64,000 nt of DNA, taken from Sphingomonas zeae. GTDB lineage: Bacteria; Pseudomonadota; Alphaproteobacteria; Sphingomonadales; Sphingomonadaceae. The notes beneath the pieces are model-generated. The model made no database searches and was not told the origin of the DNA. It saw only the letters and a list, made by a program, of their open reading frames with translations. Below, piece after piece: positions 18,040 through 26,273 of the stretch (position 1 is the stretch's first letter; each line of letters starts with the position of its first letter). Both the position numbers and the translations under genes were made by a program. The stretch covers positions 186,001-250,000 of the forward strand of contig NZ_JACIFA010000001.1 in NCBI RefSeq assembly GCF_014197135.1, written 5' to 3'.

Positions 18040-19119
18040 TCACCCCAGCGCCACCCGGCCGCCCGCGTGGCGCTCCAGCCGTCCGGCGAGTTCCAGTTCC
18101 AGCAGGATCGTCTGGACGATGGCGGAGGGACGTCCGCTCTGGCGGATGAGTTCGTCGACCGTCACCGCCACCGGGCCGAGCAGGTCGCTCACCCGTCGCC
18201 GGTCGGCGTCGCTGGCGTCCTGCGGTGGCGGGGGCGTATAGCGGCTTTCGGGGGCGCGGACCATGCGGGCGTCGATCGGGCGGATTTGTTCGAGAATGTC
18301 GGCCGCCGACTGGATCAGCGTCGCGCCCTCGCGGATCAGCATGTTGCAGCCTTGTGCGCGCGGGTCGGCGGGGTGGCCGGGGACGGCCATGACTTCGCGC
18401 CCCGCCTCGCCCGCCAGCCGCGCGGTGATGAGCGAGCCCGAGCGCGGCGCGGCCTCGACCACCACCGTGCCTTGTGCGAGCCCGGCGATGATCCGGTTGC
18501 GCGAGGGGAAGTGGCGGGCGAGCGGCTGGGTGCCCGGCGGCTGTTCGGCGATCAGCAGGCCGCGGGTCGCGACATCCTCCTGCAGCCGCGCGTTTTCGGG
18601 CGGGAAGGCGATGTCGATGCCGCTGGCGATGACGCCGATCGTGCCGCCGTGGAGCGCGCCGATATGCGCCGCCGTGTCGATGCCGCGCGCCAGCCCCGAG
18701 GTGACGGGGACGTTCTGCGCCGCCAGATCCTGCGCCAGCCCGCGCGCGAACCGGCACGATGCGGCAGAAGCATTGCGCGCCCCGACCAGCGCCACGCCGC
18801 CGCACTGGGCGAGGCCGATGTCGCCGCGCACGATCAGCGCGGGCGGGGCGGTATCGAGTTCGGCGAGCAGCGCGGGATAGTCTGCGTCGCCCAGCAGGAC
18901 ATGGCGCGCACCCAGCCGCGCCACCGTCTCGATCTCCCGCGCGATCACCGCCGGATCGGCGGCCTTGGGGGCTTCGCCGCCACCACGGCGGGCGAGGTGG
19001 GGCAGGGCGTCGAGCGCGACTTCCGCCTCGCCGAATCGCGCCATCAGCTGTCGCCAGGTGACGGGGCCGATGCCATGCGTCCGCAGCAGCCGCAGCTGCG
19101 CGAACCGGGCGTCAGTCAC
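18040..19119 (-). CDS. dprA: DNA-processing protein DprA
   Basis: A 359-residue DprA, which binds single-stranded DNA taken up during transformation and loads RecA. An N-terminal helix-hairpin region (LRLLRTHGIGPVTWRQLM) leads into the Rossmann-like core: VGARNAS, TSGLARGIDTAAHIGAL, GTIGVIASGIDIAFPPEN, FPSRNRIIAGL, RSGSLITARLA and GREVMAVPG. A C-terminal winged helix (VTVDELIRQSGRPSAIVQ) follows. The GTG at 19119 overlaps the plsY stop by 8 bases. A longer frame upstream lies inside plsY and was discarded. Confidence 0.95.
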   Translation of the reverse strand: MTDARFAQLRLLRTHGIGPVTWRQLMARFGEAEVALDALPHLARRGGGEAPKAADPAVIAREIETVARLGARHVLLGDADYPALLAELDTAPPALIVRGDIGLAQCGGVALVGARNASAASCRFARGLAQDLAAQNVPVTSGLARGIDTAAHIGALHGGTIGVIASGIDIAFPPENARLQEDVATRGLLIAEQPPGTQPLARHFPSRNRIIAGLAQGTVVVEAAPRSGSLITARLAGEAGREVMAVPGHPADPRAQGCNMLIREGATLIQSAADILEQIRPIDARMVRAPESRYTPPPPQDASDADRRRVSDLLGPVAVTVDELIRQSGRPSAIVQTILLELELAGRLERHAGGRVALG

Positions 19120-19747
19120 GCTTCTTGCCGATGCGCGGCTCGGTGCCCGCCAGCAGCCGCTCGATGTTCGAGCCATGCTTCCAGATGACGATCAGCGCGA
19201 GCGCGATCAGCAGCAGGACCAGGTCGAACCGCCCCATCACCGCCGCCGTCAGCGGCGCGCTGACCGCCGCCGCCATGCCCGCCACCGCCGAGATGCGGAT
19301 GGTCGCCAGCAGCCCCAGCCAGACCACGGCATAGACCAGCCCCAGCGGCCAATGGAGCGCGACCACCACGCCCATCAGCGTGGCCACGCCCTTGCCGCCG
19401 CGGAACTTCAGCCAGACGGGATAGCAATGACCGATGAATGCCGCTGCCGCTGCCAGCGCTTCCTCGCCGGGCAGCCAGTGGCGGACGACCAGGACGGCGG
19501 CGACGCCCTTCAGCATGTCGAGAATCAAGGTCGCGGCGGCAAGGCCCTTGCGCCCCGTGCGCAACACATTGGTCGCGCCGATATTGCCCGATCCGATACT
19601 GCGCAGATCGCCGGCGCCCGCGGCGCGCGTCAGGATGATGCCGAAGGGGATGGACCCCAGCAGATAGCCGATCAGCAAGGCCCAGGTCGGCGGCCCCCAG
19701 ATGATTTCGGTCGGCAATAGTCTTCCCCTGTGCTCCGCGACAGACAT
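19112..19747 (-). CDS. plsY: Glycerol-3-phosphate acyltransferase PlsY
   Basis: A 211-residue integral membrane enzyme using acyl-phosphate to acylate glycerol 3-phosphate, the first step of phospholipid synthesis. Family motifs: GYLLGSIPFGIILTR, IGSGNIGATNVLRTGRKG, FIGHCYPVWLKFRGGKGVAT and a C-terminal IWKHGSNIERLLAGTEPRIG. Five or so hydrophobic spans alternate with these loops. The ATG at 19747 has GAGGAG nine bases upstream; a TTG at 19717 with GGGGAAG upstream is an equally reasonable start that would drop ten residues. It forms a pair with dprA and diverges from murI. Confidence 0.95.
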   Translation of the reverse strand: MSVAEHRGRLLPTEIIWGPPTWALLIGYLLGSIPFGIILTRAAGAGDLRSIGSGNIGATNVLRTGRKGLAAATLILDMLKGVAAVLVVRHWLPGEEALAAAAAFIGHCYPVWLKFRGGKGVATLMGVVVALHWPLGLVYAVVWLGLLATIRISAVAGMAAAVSAPLTAAVMGRFDLVLLLIALALIVIWKHGSNIERLLAGTEPRIGKKRD

Positions 19748-19819
19748 AGAATGTCGCTCCTCGGCTGTCCAATCCGCGCAGCTCTGGTTTCGAACGCGCG
19801 CGGCGCTTATGACGCGGCG

Positions 19820-20617
19820 ATGAGCGATGCGCGTCCCATCCTGTTCTTCGATTCCGGCGTGGGCGGGCTGTCGATTGCCGGGCCTGCGCGCGACGCCCTG
19901 CCGACCGCGCCCTTCGTCTATGTCGCCGACAGCGCGGGCTTTCCCTATGGCGAGAAGACCGAGGCGGAGATTGCCGGGCGCGTGCCTGCGCTCCTCGGGC
20001 GGCTGGCGGAGCGCTACCGGCCGCGACTGATCGTGATCGCGTGCAACACCGCCTCGACCATCGCGCTGCCTGCGGTGCGCGCGGCGCTGGACCTGCCGGT
20101 GGTCGGCACGGTGCCGGCGATCAAGCCGGCGGCGGCGATGAGTGAGACGCGGACCATCGGCGTGCTCGGCACCCGCGCGACGGTGCGACAGGCCTATGTT
20201 GACGATCTGGCGGCGCGCTTTGCCGGGGATTGCCGGGTGATCCGACATGGCTCGGCGGAGCTGGTCGAACTGGCCGAGGCGAAGCTGCGCGGCGAGGCAC
20301 TGTCGGCCGAATCCTTCGGAGCGGTGCTGGAGGGGCTGTTCGGGCAGGAGGGGGGAGCGGCGATCGACGTCATCGTCAATGCCTGCACTCATTTTCCGCT
20401 GGTGGAGGCGGAACTGAGCGCGGTGGCGCCTCGGCCGATCCGTTTTGTCGATGGCGGGCCGGGCATCGCGCGGCGAATCGCGTTCCTGACGGAAGGGCAG
20501 AACTGGCCCGACTCACCCGGGGACGGGGTGGCGGTGTTCACCCGGCTTGGCGCGCGCGAACACGCGCTCACGCCGGGGCTGGCGGCGCGGGGCTTCTCGC
20601 GAATCGAGGCCCTCTAA
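19820..20617 (+). CDS. murI: Glutamate racemase
   Basis: A 265-residue MurI that supplies D-glutamate for peptidoglycan. Conserved pieces: FFDSGVGGLSI, VYVADSAGFPYGEK, the first catalytic Cys75 in IVIACNTAST and the second Cys189 in VNACTHFPLVE. The ATG at 19820 is followed directly by the DxGxGG motif. A longer frame upstream overlaps the plsY start region and is unlikely. It is monocistronic as far as visible. Confidence 0.95.
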   Translation: MSDARPILFFDSGVGGLSIAGPARDALPTAPFVYVADSAGFPYGEKTEAEIAGRVPALLGRLAERYRPRLIVIACNTASTIALPAVRAALDLPVVGTVPAIKPAAAMSETRTIGVLGTRATVRQAYVDDLAARFAGDCRVIRHGSAELVELAEAKLRGEALSAESFGAVLEGLFGQEGGAAIDVIVNACTHFPLVEAELSAVAPRPIRFVDGGPGIARRIAFLTEGQNWPDSPGDGVAVFTRLGAREHALTPGLAARGFSRIEAL

Positions 20618-20634
20618 CTTCGCTCAGCCCGAAT
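20616..20634. repeat. Family B repeat, half copy
   Basis: AACTTCGCTCAGCCCGAATG directly after the murI stop matches one arm of the family B repeats (CTTCGCTCAGGCTGAA...). No inverted partner is found before hemA, so it is a solo or decayed arm. Confidence 0.5.
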
Positions 20635-20687
20635 GGCGACGGGATATGGTCCCATAACCGCCCTCATCAGGAACCGATCGGCCCTTG

Positions 20688-20714
20688 GGACAATTTGTCC
20701 ACCATGATCGATCA
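20688..20714. promoter_or_regulatory. Two palindromes upstream of hemA, possible operator region
   Basis: GGACAATTTGTCC (20688-20700) is a perfect 6-1-6 palindrome, and TGATCGATCA (20705-20714) is a perfect 10-base palindrome. Both lie 58-84 bases before the hemA ATG. Neither fits the TTGAT-N4-ATCAA Fnr/FixK consensus that controls hemA in some alphaproteobacteria. Regulator unknown. Confidence 0.4.
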
Positions 20715-20771
20715 CAGTAAGTACAGTTCCCTACTCGATTCATTCACGGCTTCGCCCTACATTCGCTTCCC

Positions 20772-22013
20772 ATGAGCATCGAGGGCACGGACGCGCGCGT
20801 GGATTATTCCCGCGTCTTCACCCAGGCGATCGACCGCCTGCACGCCGAGGGACGTTACCGCGTCTTCATCGACATCCTGCGCAACAAGGGCATGTTCCCC
20901 AATGCGCGGTGTTTCGCGGGGCATAACGGCCCCAAGCCGATCACCGTCTGGTGCTCCAACGACTATCTGGCGATGGGGCAGCACCCCAAGGTCATCGCCG
21001 CGATGGAGGAAGCGCTCCACGATGTCGGCGCGGGTTCGGGCGGCACGCGCAACATCGGCGGCAACACTCATTATCATGTCGACCTGGAAGGCGAACTGGC
21101 CGACCTGCACGGCAAGGAGGCGGCGCTGCTCTTCACCAGCGGCTATGTCTCCAACGAGGCGACGCTGGCGACCCTGGCCAAGATCCTGCCGGGTTGTGTC
21201 ATTTTCTCCGACGAACTTAATCACGCTTCGATGATCGCGGGCATCCGCAATTCGGGCTGCGAGAAGCAGGTCTTCCGCCACAACGACCTGGCGCATCTGG
21301 AGGAGCTGCTGGCGGCGGCCGATCCGGCGGTGCCCAAGCTGATCGCGTTCGAGAGTGTCTATTCGATGGAGGGCGATGTCGCGCCGATTGCGGCGATCTG
21401 CGACCTGGCCGACAAGTATAACGCGCTGACCTATCTCGACGAAGTCCACGCCGTGGGCATGTACGGCGCGCGCGGCGGCGGCATCTCCGAGCGCGACAAC
21501 GTCGCCCACCGGCTGACCGTGATCGAGGGCACGCTGGGCAAGGCGTTCGGCGTGATGGGCGGCTATATCACGGCCGATCGGATGATCGTCGACGTGATCC
21601 GTTCCTATGCGCCGGGGTTCATCTTCACGACGTCGCTGTCGCCGGTGCTGGTCGCGGGCGTGCTGGCGAGCGTGCGCCACCTGAAGCAGAGCTCGGTCGA
21701 GCGCGAGGGGCAACAGGCCGCTGCCGCCAAGCTGAAGGCAATGATGCGCGAGGCGGGCCTGCCCGTCATGCTGGGCGAGACGCATATCGTGCCGGTGATG
21801 GTCGGCGATCCGGTCAAGGCCAAGAAGATCAGCGACATCCTGCTCGCCGAGTATGGCGTGTACGTCCAGCCGATCAATTACCCGACGGTACCGCGCGGCA
21901 CCGAACGGCTGCGCTTCACGCCCGGCCCGGCGCATAACGAGGCGATGATGACGGAACTGGTCGCCGCGCTGGTGGAGATCTGGGAACGGCTGGAGCTGAA
22001 GATGGCGGCGTAA
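20772..22013 (+). CDS. hemA: 5-aminolevulinate synthase
   Basis: A 413-residue PLP enzyme of the C4 (Shemin) pathway, condensing glycine and succinyl-CoA to 5-aminolevulinate for haem. It matches alphaproteobacterial ALAS throughout: [10 protein letters not shown] near the N-terminus, [44 protein letters not shown] and [14 protein letters not shown] with PLP lysine Lys257. The ATG at 20772 opens the only reading frame with homology. It has its own upstream region with two palindromes and no close partner gene. Confidence 0.97.
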   Translation: MSIEGTDARVDYSRVFTQAIDRLHAEGRYRVFIDILRNKGMFPNARCFAGHNGPKPITVWCSNDYLAMGQHPKVIAAMEEALHDVGAGSGGTRNIGGNTHYHVDLEGELADLHGKEAALLFTSGYVSNEATLATLAKILPGCVIFSDELNHASMIAGIRNSGCEKQVFRHNDLAHLEELLAAADPAVPKLIAFESVYSMEGDVAPIAAICDLADKYNALTYLDEVHAVGMYGARGGGISERDNVAHRLTVIEGTLGKAFGVMGGYITADRMIVDVIRSYAPGFIFTTSLSPVLVAGVLASVRHLKQSSVEREGQQAAAAKLKAMMREAGLPVMLGETHIVPVMVGDPVKAKKISDILLAEYGVYVQPINYPTVPRGTERLRFTPGPAHNEAMMTELVAALVEIWERLELKMAA

Positions 22014-22072
22014 AGCCGCGCCGTCTTTTGTGCCTTGGCGAATGTCGGGCCTGGGTGATGCCCAGTATCTCG

Positions 22073-22277
22073 TTCGCGCGAAGCCGCGATGGCGCGAAGA
22101 ATAAAGGTTCGCGCAGAGGCGCGGAGGGCGCAGAGAATTATCCGGCATTGAGCGTATCGCTTTGATCGCCGGCCGGTTGAAAAATGTCACGCAGGTTGCG
22201 ATCAGGCGTGACAGCTCTGCGTCCTCCGCGCCTCCGCGCGAACGAACAATCTTTGCGACTTCGCGGCTTCGCGCGAA
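22073..22277. repeat. Long imperfect inverted repeat, family E
   Basis: The arms are about 63 bases each. The left begins TTCGCGCGAAGCCGCGATGG (22073-22135) and the right ends GACTTCGCGGCTTCGCGCGAA (22215-22277). The reverse complement of the right arm matches most of the left, including AGGCGCGGAGG and CGCAGAG. The spacer of about 79 bases contains nothing recognisable. It ends 4 bases from the stop codon of the Uma2 gene and fills most of the hemA-Uma2 gap. It resembles a MITE- or REP-like element. Confidence 0.85.
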
Positions 22278-22281
22278 TCAA

Positions 22282-22830
22282 TCAATCCAGCGTAATCGCT
22301 GCCTCGCATCCCGGCACCGACAGGGCTTCGCCGAACCGCACCGTATGGACGCTGCTATAGTCGCCCTCCACCGGATCGGCATAAACATGAACGACGCGGC
22401 GCACGCCGTCGATCACCCAATAGGTCGGGATACCCGCCTGGGCGTAGAGCATCCGCTTCAATCCCATGTCGCGGCTTTGCGTTGTCTGCGCGATCTCGAC
22501 AACGAGCAGCACGTCGTCCGGCGTCAGGAAGCGATTCTCGGCGATCGGCTGGCGCAGCAGCGCGGCATCGCAAGCGACCACCGTCGAGTCGTTCAGAACA
22601 ACGCCGCTCTCACCCCAGACCAGCGCTAGGCCCATTTTTTGGGCGAGGTAAAATACGACACTGGCCTGCGCGGCGGCATGGCCACCCATTGGCGGGTTCA
22701 TCCGTTCCAGTTCCCCGTCGATGAGTTCGACCTTCATACCCTCGAACGCGCCGCTTTCGACCATGTGCAGGAATTCGGCGCTGGTGAAGCGGGCGCGGGT
22801 GTCGGGGGAAAGGCGGGCCAGTTGGTTCAC
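22282..22830 (-). CDS. Uma2 family (DUF820) PD-(D/E)XK nuclease-fold protein
   Basis: A 182-residue protein with Uma2/DUF820 landmarks: FTSAEFLHMVESGAFEG, VELIDGELERMNPP, then CDAALLRQ, the core VLLVVEIAQTTQSRD (E within the VVEI strand), KRMLYAQAGIPTYWVID and a C-terminal VPGCEAAITLD. The fold is related to restriction endonucleases; members are common, often in many copies, and of unproven function. The start is GTG. It is bounded by the family E repeat at its 3' end. Confidence 0.9.
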   Translation of the reverse strand: MNQLARLSPDTRARFTSAEFLHMVESGAFEGMKVELIDGELERMNPPMGGHAAAQASVVFYLAQKMGLALVWGESGVVLNDSTVVACDAALLRQPIAENRFLTPDDVLLVVEIAQTTQSRDMGLKRMLYAQAGIPTYWVIDGVRRVVHVYADPVEGDYSSVHTVRFGEALSVPGCEAAITLD

Positions 22831-22874
22831 GGTCGCGATCCTATCATGGCGGCGCAGAGGCGCCTAGCCGCACC

Positions 22875-23324
22875 TCATTTCCGACAATAGCCCTCGCCCG
22901 GCTTCACCGTCAGGCACTGGGTCTTGCCCGCCAGATACTTCAGGCCCGTGGCATCGCCATTCGTCGGGCGCAGCGTTTCGCGCACGCCTCCCCGCTCGAA
23001 CACGATGGTGTCGCCCACCGCCTCGCCCCGGAATTCGCCCTTGTGATCCAGGTCCCACTGCATTTCCAGGCGATAGCGGCCCGGCGTCGCGGCGTGCCTG
23101 ATATTAAGGTACATGCCCTCCACGCCGACCCAGCGGCCGACATAATCGGGCGCCTTTTGCTTGGGTACGCCGTTGAACGTCGCGCCATCGCCCGCCGGGC
23201 CAGCGGTCGTCGCGGCGCTGGGGCCGCCGACCGAGTCGGCGGCGGTGTTGTTGAGCGCTTCGGGCGTCTCGCGCGAGCACGCGGTCAGGGTAGCAAGGGC
23301 GGCGAGGATCAGGATACGCGTCAT
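22875..23324 (-). CDS. Predicted lipoprotein of unknown function
   Basis: A 149-residue lipoprotein: short signal peptide with lipobox LTAC (Cys16), a low-complexity Ala/Gly/Pro stretch to about residue 50, then a small beta-rich domain (DYVGRWVGVEGMYLNI..., YRLEMQWDLDHKGEF..., DTIVFERGGVRETLRP). It ends with KTQCLTVKPGEGYCRK, whose two Cys could form a disulphide. I do not recognise the family by name. There is no Shine-Dalgarno sequence before the ATG, and a possible EcfG-type promoter lies immediately upstream. Confidence 0.8.
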   Translation of the reverse strand: MTRILILAALATLTACSRETPEALNNTAADSVGGPSAATTAGPAGDGATFNGVPKQKAPDYVGRWVGVEGMYLNIRHAATPGRYRLEMQWDLDHKGEFRGEAVGDTIVFERGGVRETLRPTNGDATGLKYLAGKTQCLTVKPGEGYCRK

Positions 23325-23333
23325 GCCGCGCAG

Positions 23334-23359
23334 AACCCCTCAATGCTGGCACACGTTCC
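23334..23359 (-). promoter_or_regulatory. Possible EcfG (general stress sigma) promoter
   Basis: On the minus strand GGAAC (23359-23355) is followed after exactly 17 bases by GGTT (23337-23334). This is close to the GGAAC-N16/17-CGTT consensus of the alphaproteobacterial EcfG sigma factor. The -10 is only about 10 bases from the lipoprotein ATG, so the transcript would be leaderless or nearly so, which fits the missing ribosome binding site. One mismatch in the -10; could be chance. Confidence 0.3.
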
Positions 23360-23442
23360 GTTACGCCAAGGGGTAGCCATTCGCCCCGCGCGCGCGTAAA
23401 GGCGCACGCATTCCATCACCATCCGTCTGGAGCGCCCGTCTC

Positions 23443-23889
23443 ATGCGCATCGCGATCGCATCCGATCATGCCGCCGTCTCGTTGAAGACCGTGCTGGCGG
23501 ACTGGCTGCGCGAACAGGGCCATGAGGTGCTGGACCTGGGCACGGACGGTTCGGCCAGCGTCGACTATCCCGATTTCGGCCGTGCGATCGGCGACGCGCT
23601 GGCCGATGGTCGCGCCGAGCGCGGCGTGGCGCTGTGCGGTTCGGGCATCGGCATCTCGATCGCTGCCAACCGCAACCCCGCCTGCCGCTGCGCGCTCGTG
23701 TCCGAGCCGTTGTCGGCCATGCTCGCCCGCCAGCATAACGACGCCAACGCCATCGCCATGGGCGCGCGCGTCATCGGTGAGGAAATGGCCAAGGCCTGCC
23801 TCATAGCCTTCCTGTCCACCCCGTTCGAGGGCGGACGTCATCAGCGTCGTGTCGACATGCTGTCCACCGCCGCGCCCGCCCAGAACTGA
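23443..23889 (+). CDS. rpiB: Ribose 5-phosphate isomerase B
   Basis: A 148-residue RpiB/LacAB-family isomerase that interconverts ribose 5-phosphate and ribulose 5-phosphate. Motifs: [13 protein letters not shown] at the N-terminus, [33 protein letters not shown] with catalytic Cys65, and [15 protein letters not shown]. The stop is 20 bases before glyA; rpiB-glyA-nrdR is a recurrent alphaproteobacterial order. Confidence 0.95.
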   Translation: MRIAIASDHAAVSLKTVLADWLREQGHEVLDLGTDGSASVDYPDFGRAIGDALADGRAERGVALCGSGIGISIAANRNPACRCALVSEPLSAMLARQHNDANAIAMGARVIGEEMAKACLIAFLSTPFEGGRHQRRVDMLSTAAPAQN

Positions 23890-23909
23890 ACGCCCGAGGA
23901 TTTGCCTTC

Positions 23910-25208
23910 ATGAGCCCGCTTAACGACGTCCAGCCCGCCGGTTTCTTCACCCGTACGCTCGCCGATGCCGACCCCGCCGTCTTTGCCGGTGTCGCGCACG
24001 AGCTGGAGCGCGAGCAGACCCAGATCGAGCTGATCGCGTCCGAGAACATCGTCTCCAAGGCGGTGATGGAAGCGCAGGGCTCGGTTTTCACCAACAAGTA
24101 CGCCGAGGGCTATCCCGGCAAGCGCTATTACCAGGGCTGCGCGCCGTCGGACGAAGTCGAGCAGCTGGCGATCGACCGCGCCAAGCAGATTTTCGGCTGC
24201 GACTTCGTCAACGTCCAGCCGCACTCGGGCGCGCAGGCGAACGGTGCGGTAATGCTGGCGCTGGCCAAGCCCGGCGACACGATCATGGGCCTGTCGCTCG
24301 ACGCTGGTGGCCATCTGACGCACGGTGCCAAGGCGGCGCTGTCGGGCAAGTGGTTCAATGCGGTCCAGTATGGCGTCGATCCCGAGACGCACCTGATCGA
24401 CTATGATGAGGTCGCCCGGATCGCGCGCGAGAGCCAGCCCAAGATCATCATTGCGGGCGGATCGGCCTATCCGCGCGTCATCGACTTCGCCAAGTTTCGC
24501 GCCATCGCGGACGAGGTAGGCGCCTATTTCATGGTCGACATGGCGCATTTCGCCGGGATCGTCGCGGGTGGTTTGCACCCCACCCCGTTCGGCCATGCCC
24601 ATGTCGTGACGACCACCACGCACAAGACGCTGCGTGGCCCGCGTGGCGGCATGATCATGACCGATGACGCAGCGATCGCGAAGAAGATCAACTCGGCGGT
24701 CTTCCCCGGCCTGCAGGGCGGTCCGTTGATGCACGTCATCGCCGCCAAGGCGGTCGCGTTCGGTGAGGCACTGCAGCCCGAATTCAAGACCTATATCGCC
24801 GCGGTCGTCGAGAATGCCCGCACGCTGGCGAACACGCTGAAGTCGCGCGGCGCGAACCTGGTCGCGGGCGGTACCGACACGCATCTGGCGCTGGTCGACC
24901 TGACCCCGCTGGGCATCACCGGCAAGGATGCCGACGAGGCGTTGGAGCGGGCGGGTATCACCTGCAACAAGAACGGCATCCCCAACGATCCGCTGCCCCC
25001 GATGAAGACCAGCGGCATCCGCGTCGGCTCGCCCGCCGGGACCACGCGCGGTTTCGGCACGGCGGAGTTCGAACAGATCGGCCATATGGTCGCCGATGTG
25101 CTCGACGGGCTGAAGGCCAAGGGCGAACATGGGGACCCGGAGGTCGAGGCAAACGTTCGGACCCGTGTGCGTGAGCTTTGCGCACGCTTTCCGATCTATC
25201 AGGGATAA
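23910..25208 (+). CDS. glyA: Serine hydroxymethyltransferase
   Basis: A 432-residue PLP enzyme moving the hydroxymethyl group of serine to tetrahydrofolate, giving glycine and 5,10-methylene-THF. Motifs: [44 protein letters not shown], and [16 protein letters not shown] with PLP lysine Lys239. I looked for a glycine riboswitch upstream and saw none; only 20 bases separate it from rpiB. Confidence 0.97.
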   Translation: MSPLNDVQPAGFFTRTLADADPAVFAGVAHELEREQTQIELIASENIVSKAVMEAQGSVFTNKYAEGYPGKRYYQGCAPSDEVEQLAIDRAKQIFGCDFVNVQPHSGAQANGAVMLALAKPGDTIMGLSLDAGGHLTHGAKAALSGKWFNAVQYGVDPETHLIDYDEVARIARESQPKIIIAGGSAYPRVIDFAKFRAIADEVGAYFMVDMAHFAGIVAGGLHPTPFGHAHVVTTTTHKTLRGPRGGMIMTDDAAIAKKINSAVFPGLQGGPLMHVIAAKAVAFGEALQPEFKTYIAAVVENARTLANTLKSRGANLVAGGTDTHLALVDLTPLGITGKDADEALERAGITCNKNGIPNDPLPPMKTSGIRVGSPAGTTRGFGTAEFEQIGHMVADVLDGLKAKGEHGDPEVEANVRTRVRELCARFPIYQG

Positions 25209-25220
25209 GGACGTAATCGC

Positions 25221-25412
25221 ATGGCCAAGTTCGACCAGAAGTTTTCCGAGGTGCAGAACGAAATCAAGTCGACGCCCGGCCTCGGCAAGAGCATGGCGAA
25301 ATGGGGCGCGCTCGGTGCTGTCGTCGCGATCCCGGTGCCGTTCGTTGGCCCGGTCCTGGGCGCGGCGGCGGGTGCCGGTTACGCCTATTTCAAGGCAAAG
25401 AAGAAGGCCTGA
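25221..25412 (+). CDS. Small glycine/alanine-rich membrane protein
   Basis: A 63-residue protein: a charged N-terminal helix (AKFDQKFSEVQNEIKSTPGL), then GALGAVVAIPVPFVGPVLGA and a further hydrophobic stretch, and a basic tail KAKKKA. The hydrophobic part with Gly and Pro looks like one long span or a hairpin. AAGGA precedes the ATG. Its stop (TGA) is immediately followed by the nrdR ATG with no gap, so it is certainly in the operon and probably coupled. Function unknown. Confidence 0.8.
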   Translation: MAKFDQKFSEVQNEIKSTPGLGKSMAKWGALGAVVAIPVPFVGPVLGAAAGAGYAYFKAKKKA

Positions 25413-25880
25413 ATGCGCTGCCCCTTTTGTGGCCATGAAGACAGTCAGGTAAAGGACAGCCGCCCCACCGAAGATGGGGCGGCGATCCGCCGTCGTCGCC
25501 AATGCGAGGGCTGCGGCGCACGCTTCACCACCTTTGAGCGCATCCAGTTGCGCGAACTGTTCGTGCTGAAGAGCGAGGATCGGCGCGAGCCGTTCGACCG
25601 CGAAAAGCTGCTCCGGTCCATCGCCATCGCGACGCGCAAGCGGCCGATCGATCCGGTGCGGGTGGAGAAACTCGTCTCGGGCATCCAGCGCCAGTTGGAA
25701 ACCAGTGGCGAGGGCGAGGTCTCGTCCAAGCGGATCGGCGAGATGGTGATGGAAGGGCTCAAGGGCCTCGACTCGGTCGCCTATATCCGCTTCGCCAGCG
25801 TGTACCGCGAGTTCGGCGAGGCCAAGGATTTCGAGGCGTTTGCCGGGACGGTCGAAGAAGTGGCGCCTCGCGGGGAATGA
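25413..25880 (+). CDS. nrdR: Transcriptional repressor NrdR
   Basis: A 155-residue NrdR, the ATP/dATP-sensing repressor of ribonucleotide reductase genes. The N-terminal zinc ribbon has Cys3, Cys6, Cys31 and Cys34 ([27 protein letters not shown]). An ATP-cone of about 90 residues follows ([13 protein letters not shown]..., [28 protein letters not shown]). It abuts the small membrane protein gene. No nrd genes are in the window. Confidence 0.97.
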   Translation: MRCPFCGHEDSQVKDSRPTEDGAAIRRRRQCEGCGARFTTFERIQLRELFVLKSEDRREPFDREKLLRSIAIATRKRPIDPVRVEKLVSGIQRQLETSGEGEVSSKRIGEMVMEGLKGLDSVAYIRFASVYREFGEAKDFEAFAGTVEEVAPRGE

Positions 25881-25887
25881 GATTGCT

Positions 25888-25909
25888 GGCGGGGATCAGG
25901 GACCCCGCC
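25888..25909 (+). terminator. Hairpin after nrdR, probable terminator
   Basis: GGCGGGG and CCCCGCC flank ATCAGGGA, a perfect 7-bp GC stem 8 bases after the nrdR stop. No T-run follows (CCAAACG), so termination may be weak or Rho-assisted. Confidence 0.5.
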
Positions 25910-26136
25910 CCAAACGCGAGGGTCAGGAATTCTGTGCGGAGGCCGTTATCGTCATCAGATGACGACCGCTCACCGAAGATGATGGCGAACTGCGTCCTTG
26001 CCTCGGACCACTGACGGGGCGGGCGCTGTCACTCCCGAGCGGCGGTTTCGAGCACGAGGTATAGCAGCGTCATTGCGGCGTCGTCACCGGGGAGTAGCCG
26101 CGGGTCCGCGCGGCCTGGCGCGGTTTCGAGGTCTAG

Positions 26137-26234
26137 CGTCATCCGGCCAGCGGCCTGTCGTTCAAGGCCGAATATCGCCACTCCAACTATGAAGGCAGCT
26201 ATGCCGCCATCAGGCCGTGCTGCGCCTGCCCTTC
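26137..26234 (+). pseudogene. Possible remnant of an outer-membrane beta-barrel gene
   Basis: One plus frame reads SGLSFKAEYRHSNYEGSY, which looks like the second-to-last strand of an OmpA-like barrel. A different frame starting at 26205 reads RHQAVLRLPF, which looks like the closing strand (usually RHQAxLGLxF). The two pieces adjoin but are out of frame, and a TAG precedes the first. Nothing barrel-like is found further upstream. The 25881-26273 gap holds only this and the nrdR terminator hairpin. The call is a judgement from sequence pattern alone. Confidence 0.35.
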
Positions 26235-26273
26235 CTGTTACGCGAGAGCGGGAAGGGCTCCTGCCGGCGTTGG

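Noticed and set aside
20688..20714. FnrL/FixK box upstream of hemA
   Set aside because: The palindromes do not have the TTGAT-N4-ATCAA spacing.
23890..23909. Glycine riboswitch before glyA
   Set aside because: Only 20 bases separate rpiB and glyA, too short for an aptamer.
26029..26273. Minus-strand open frame continuing past the GT26 gene end
   Set aside because: It belongs to a different frame antisense/overlapping to the GT26 gene upstream, has no start signal of its own and no similarity I can recognise.
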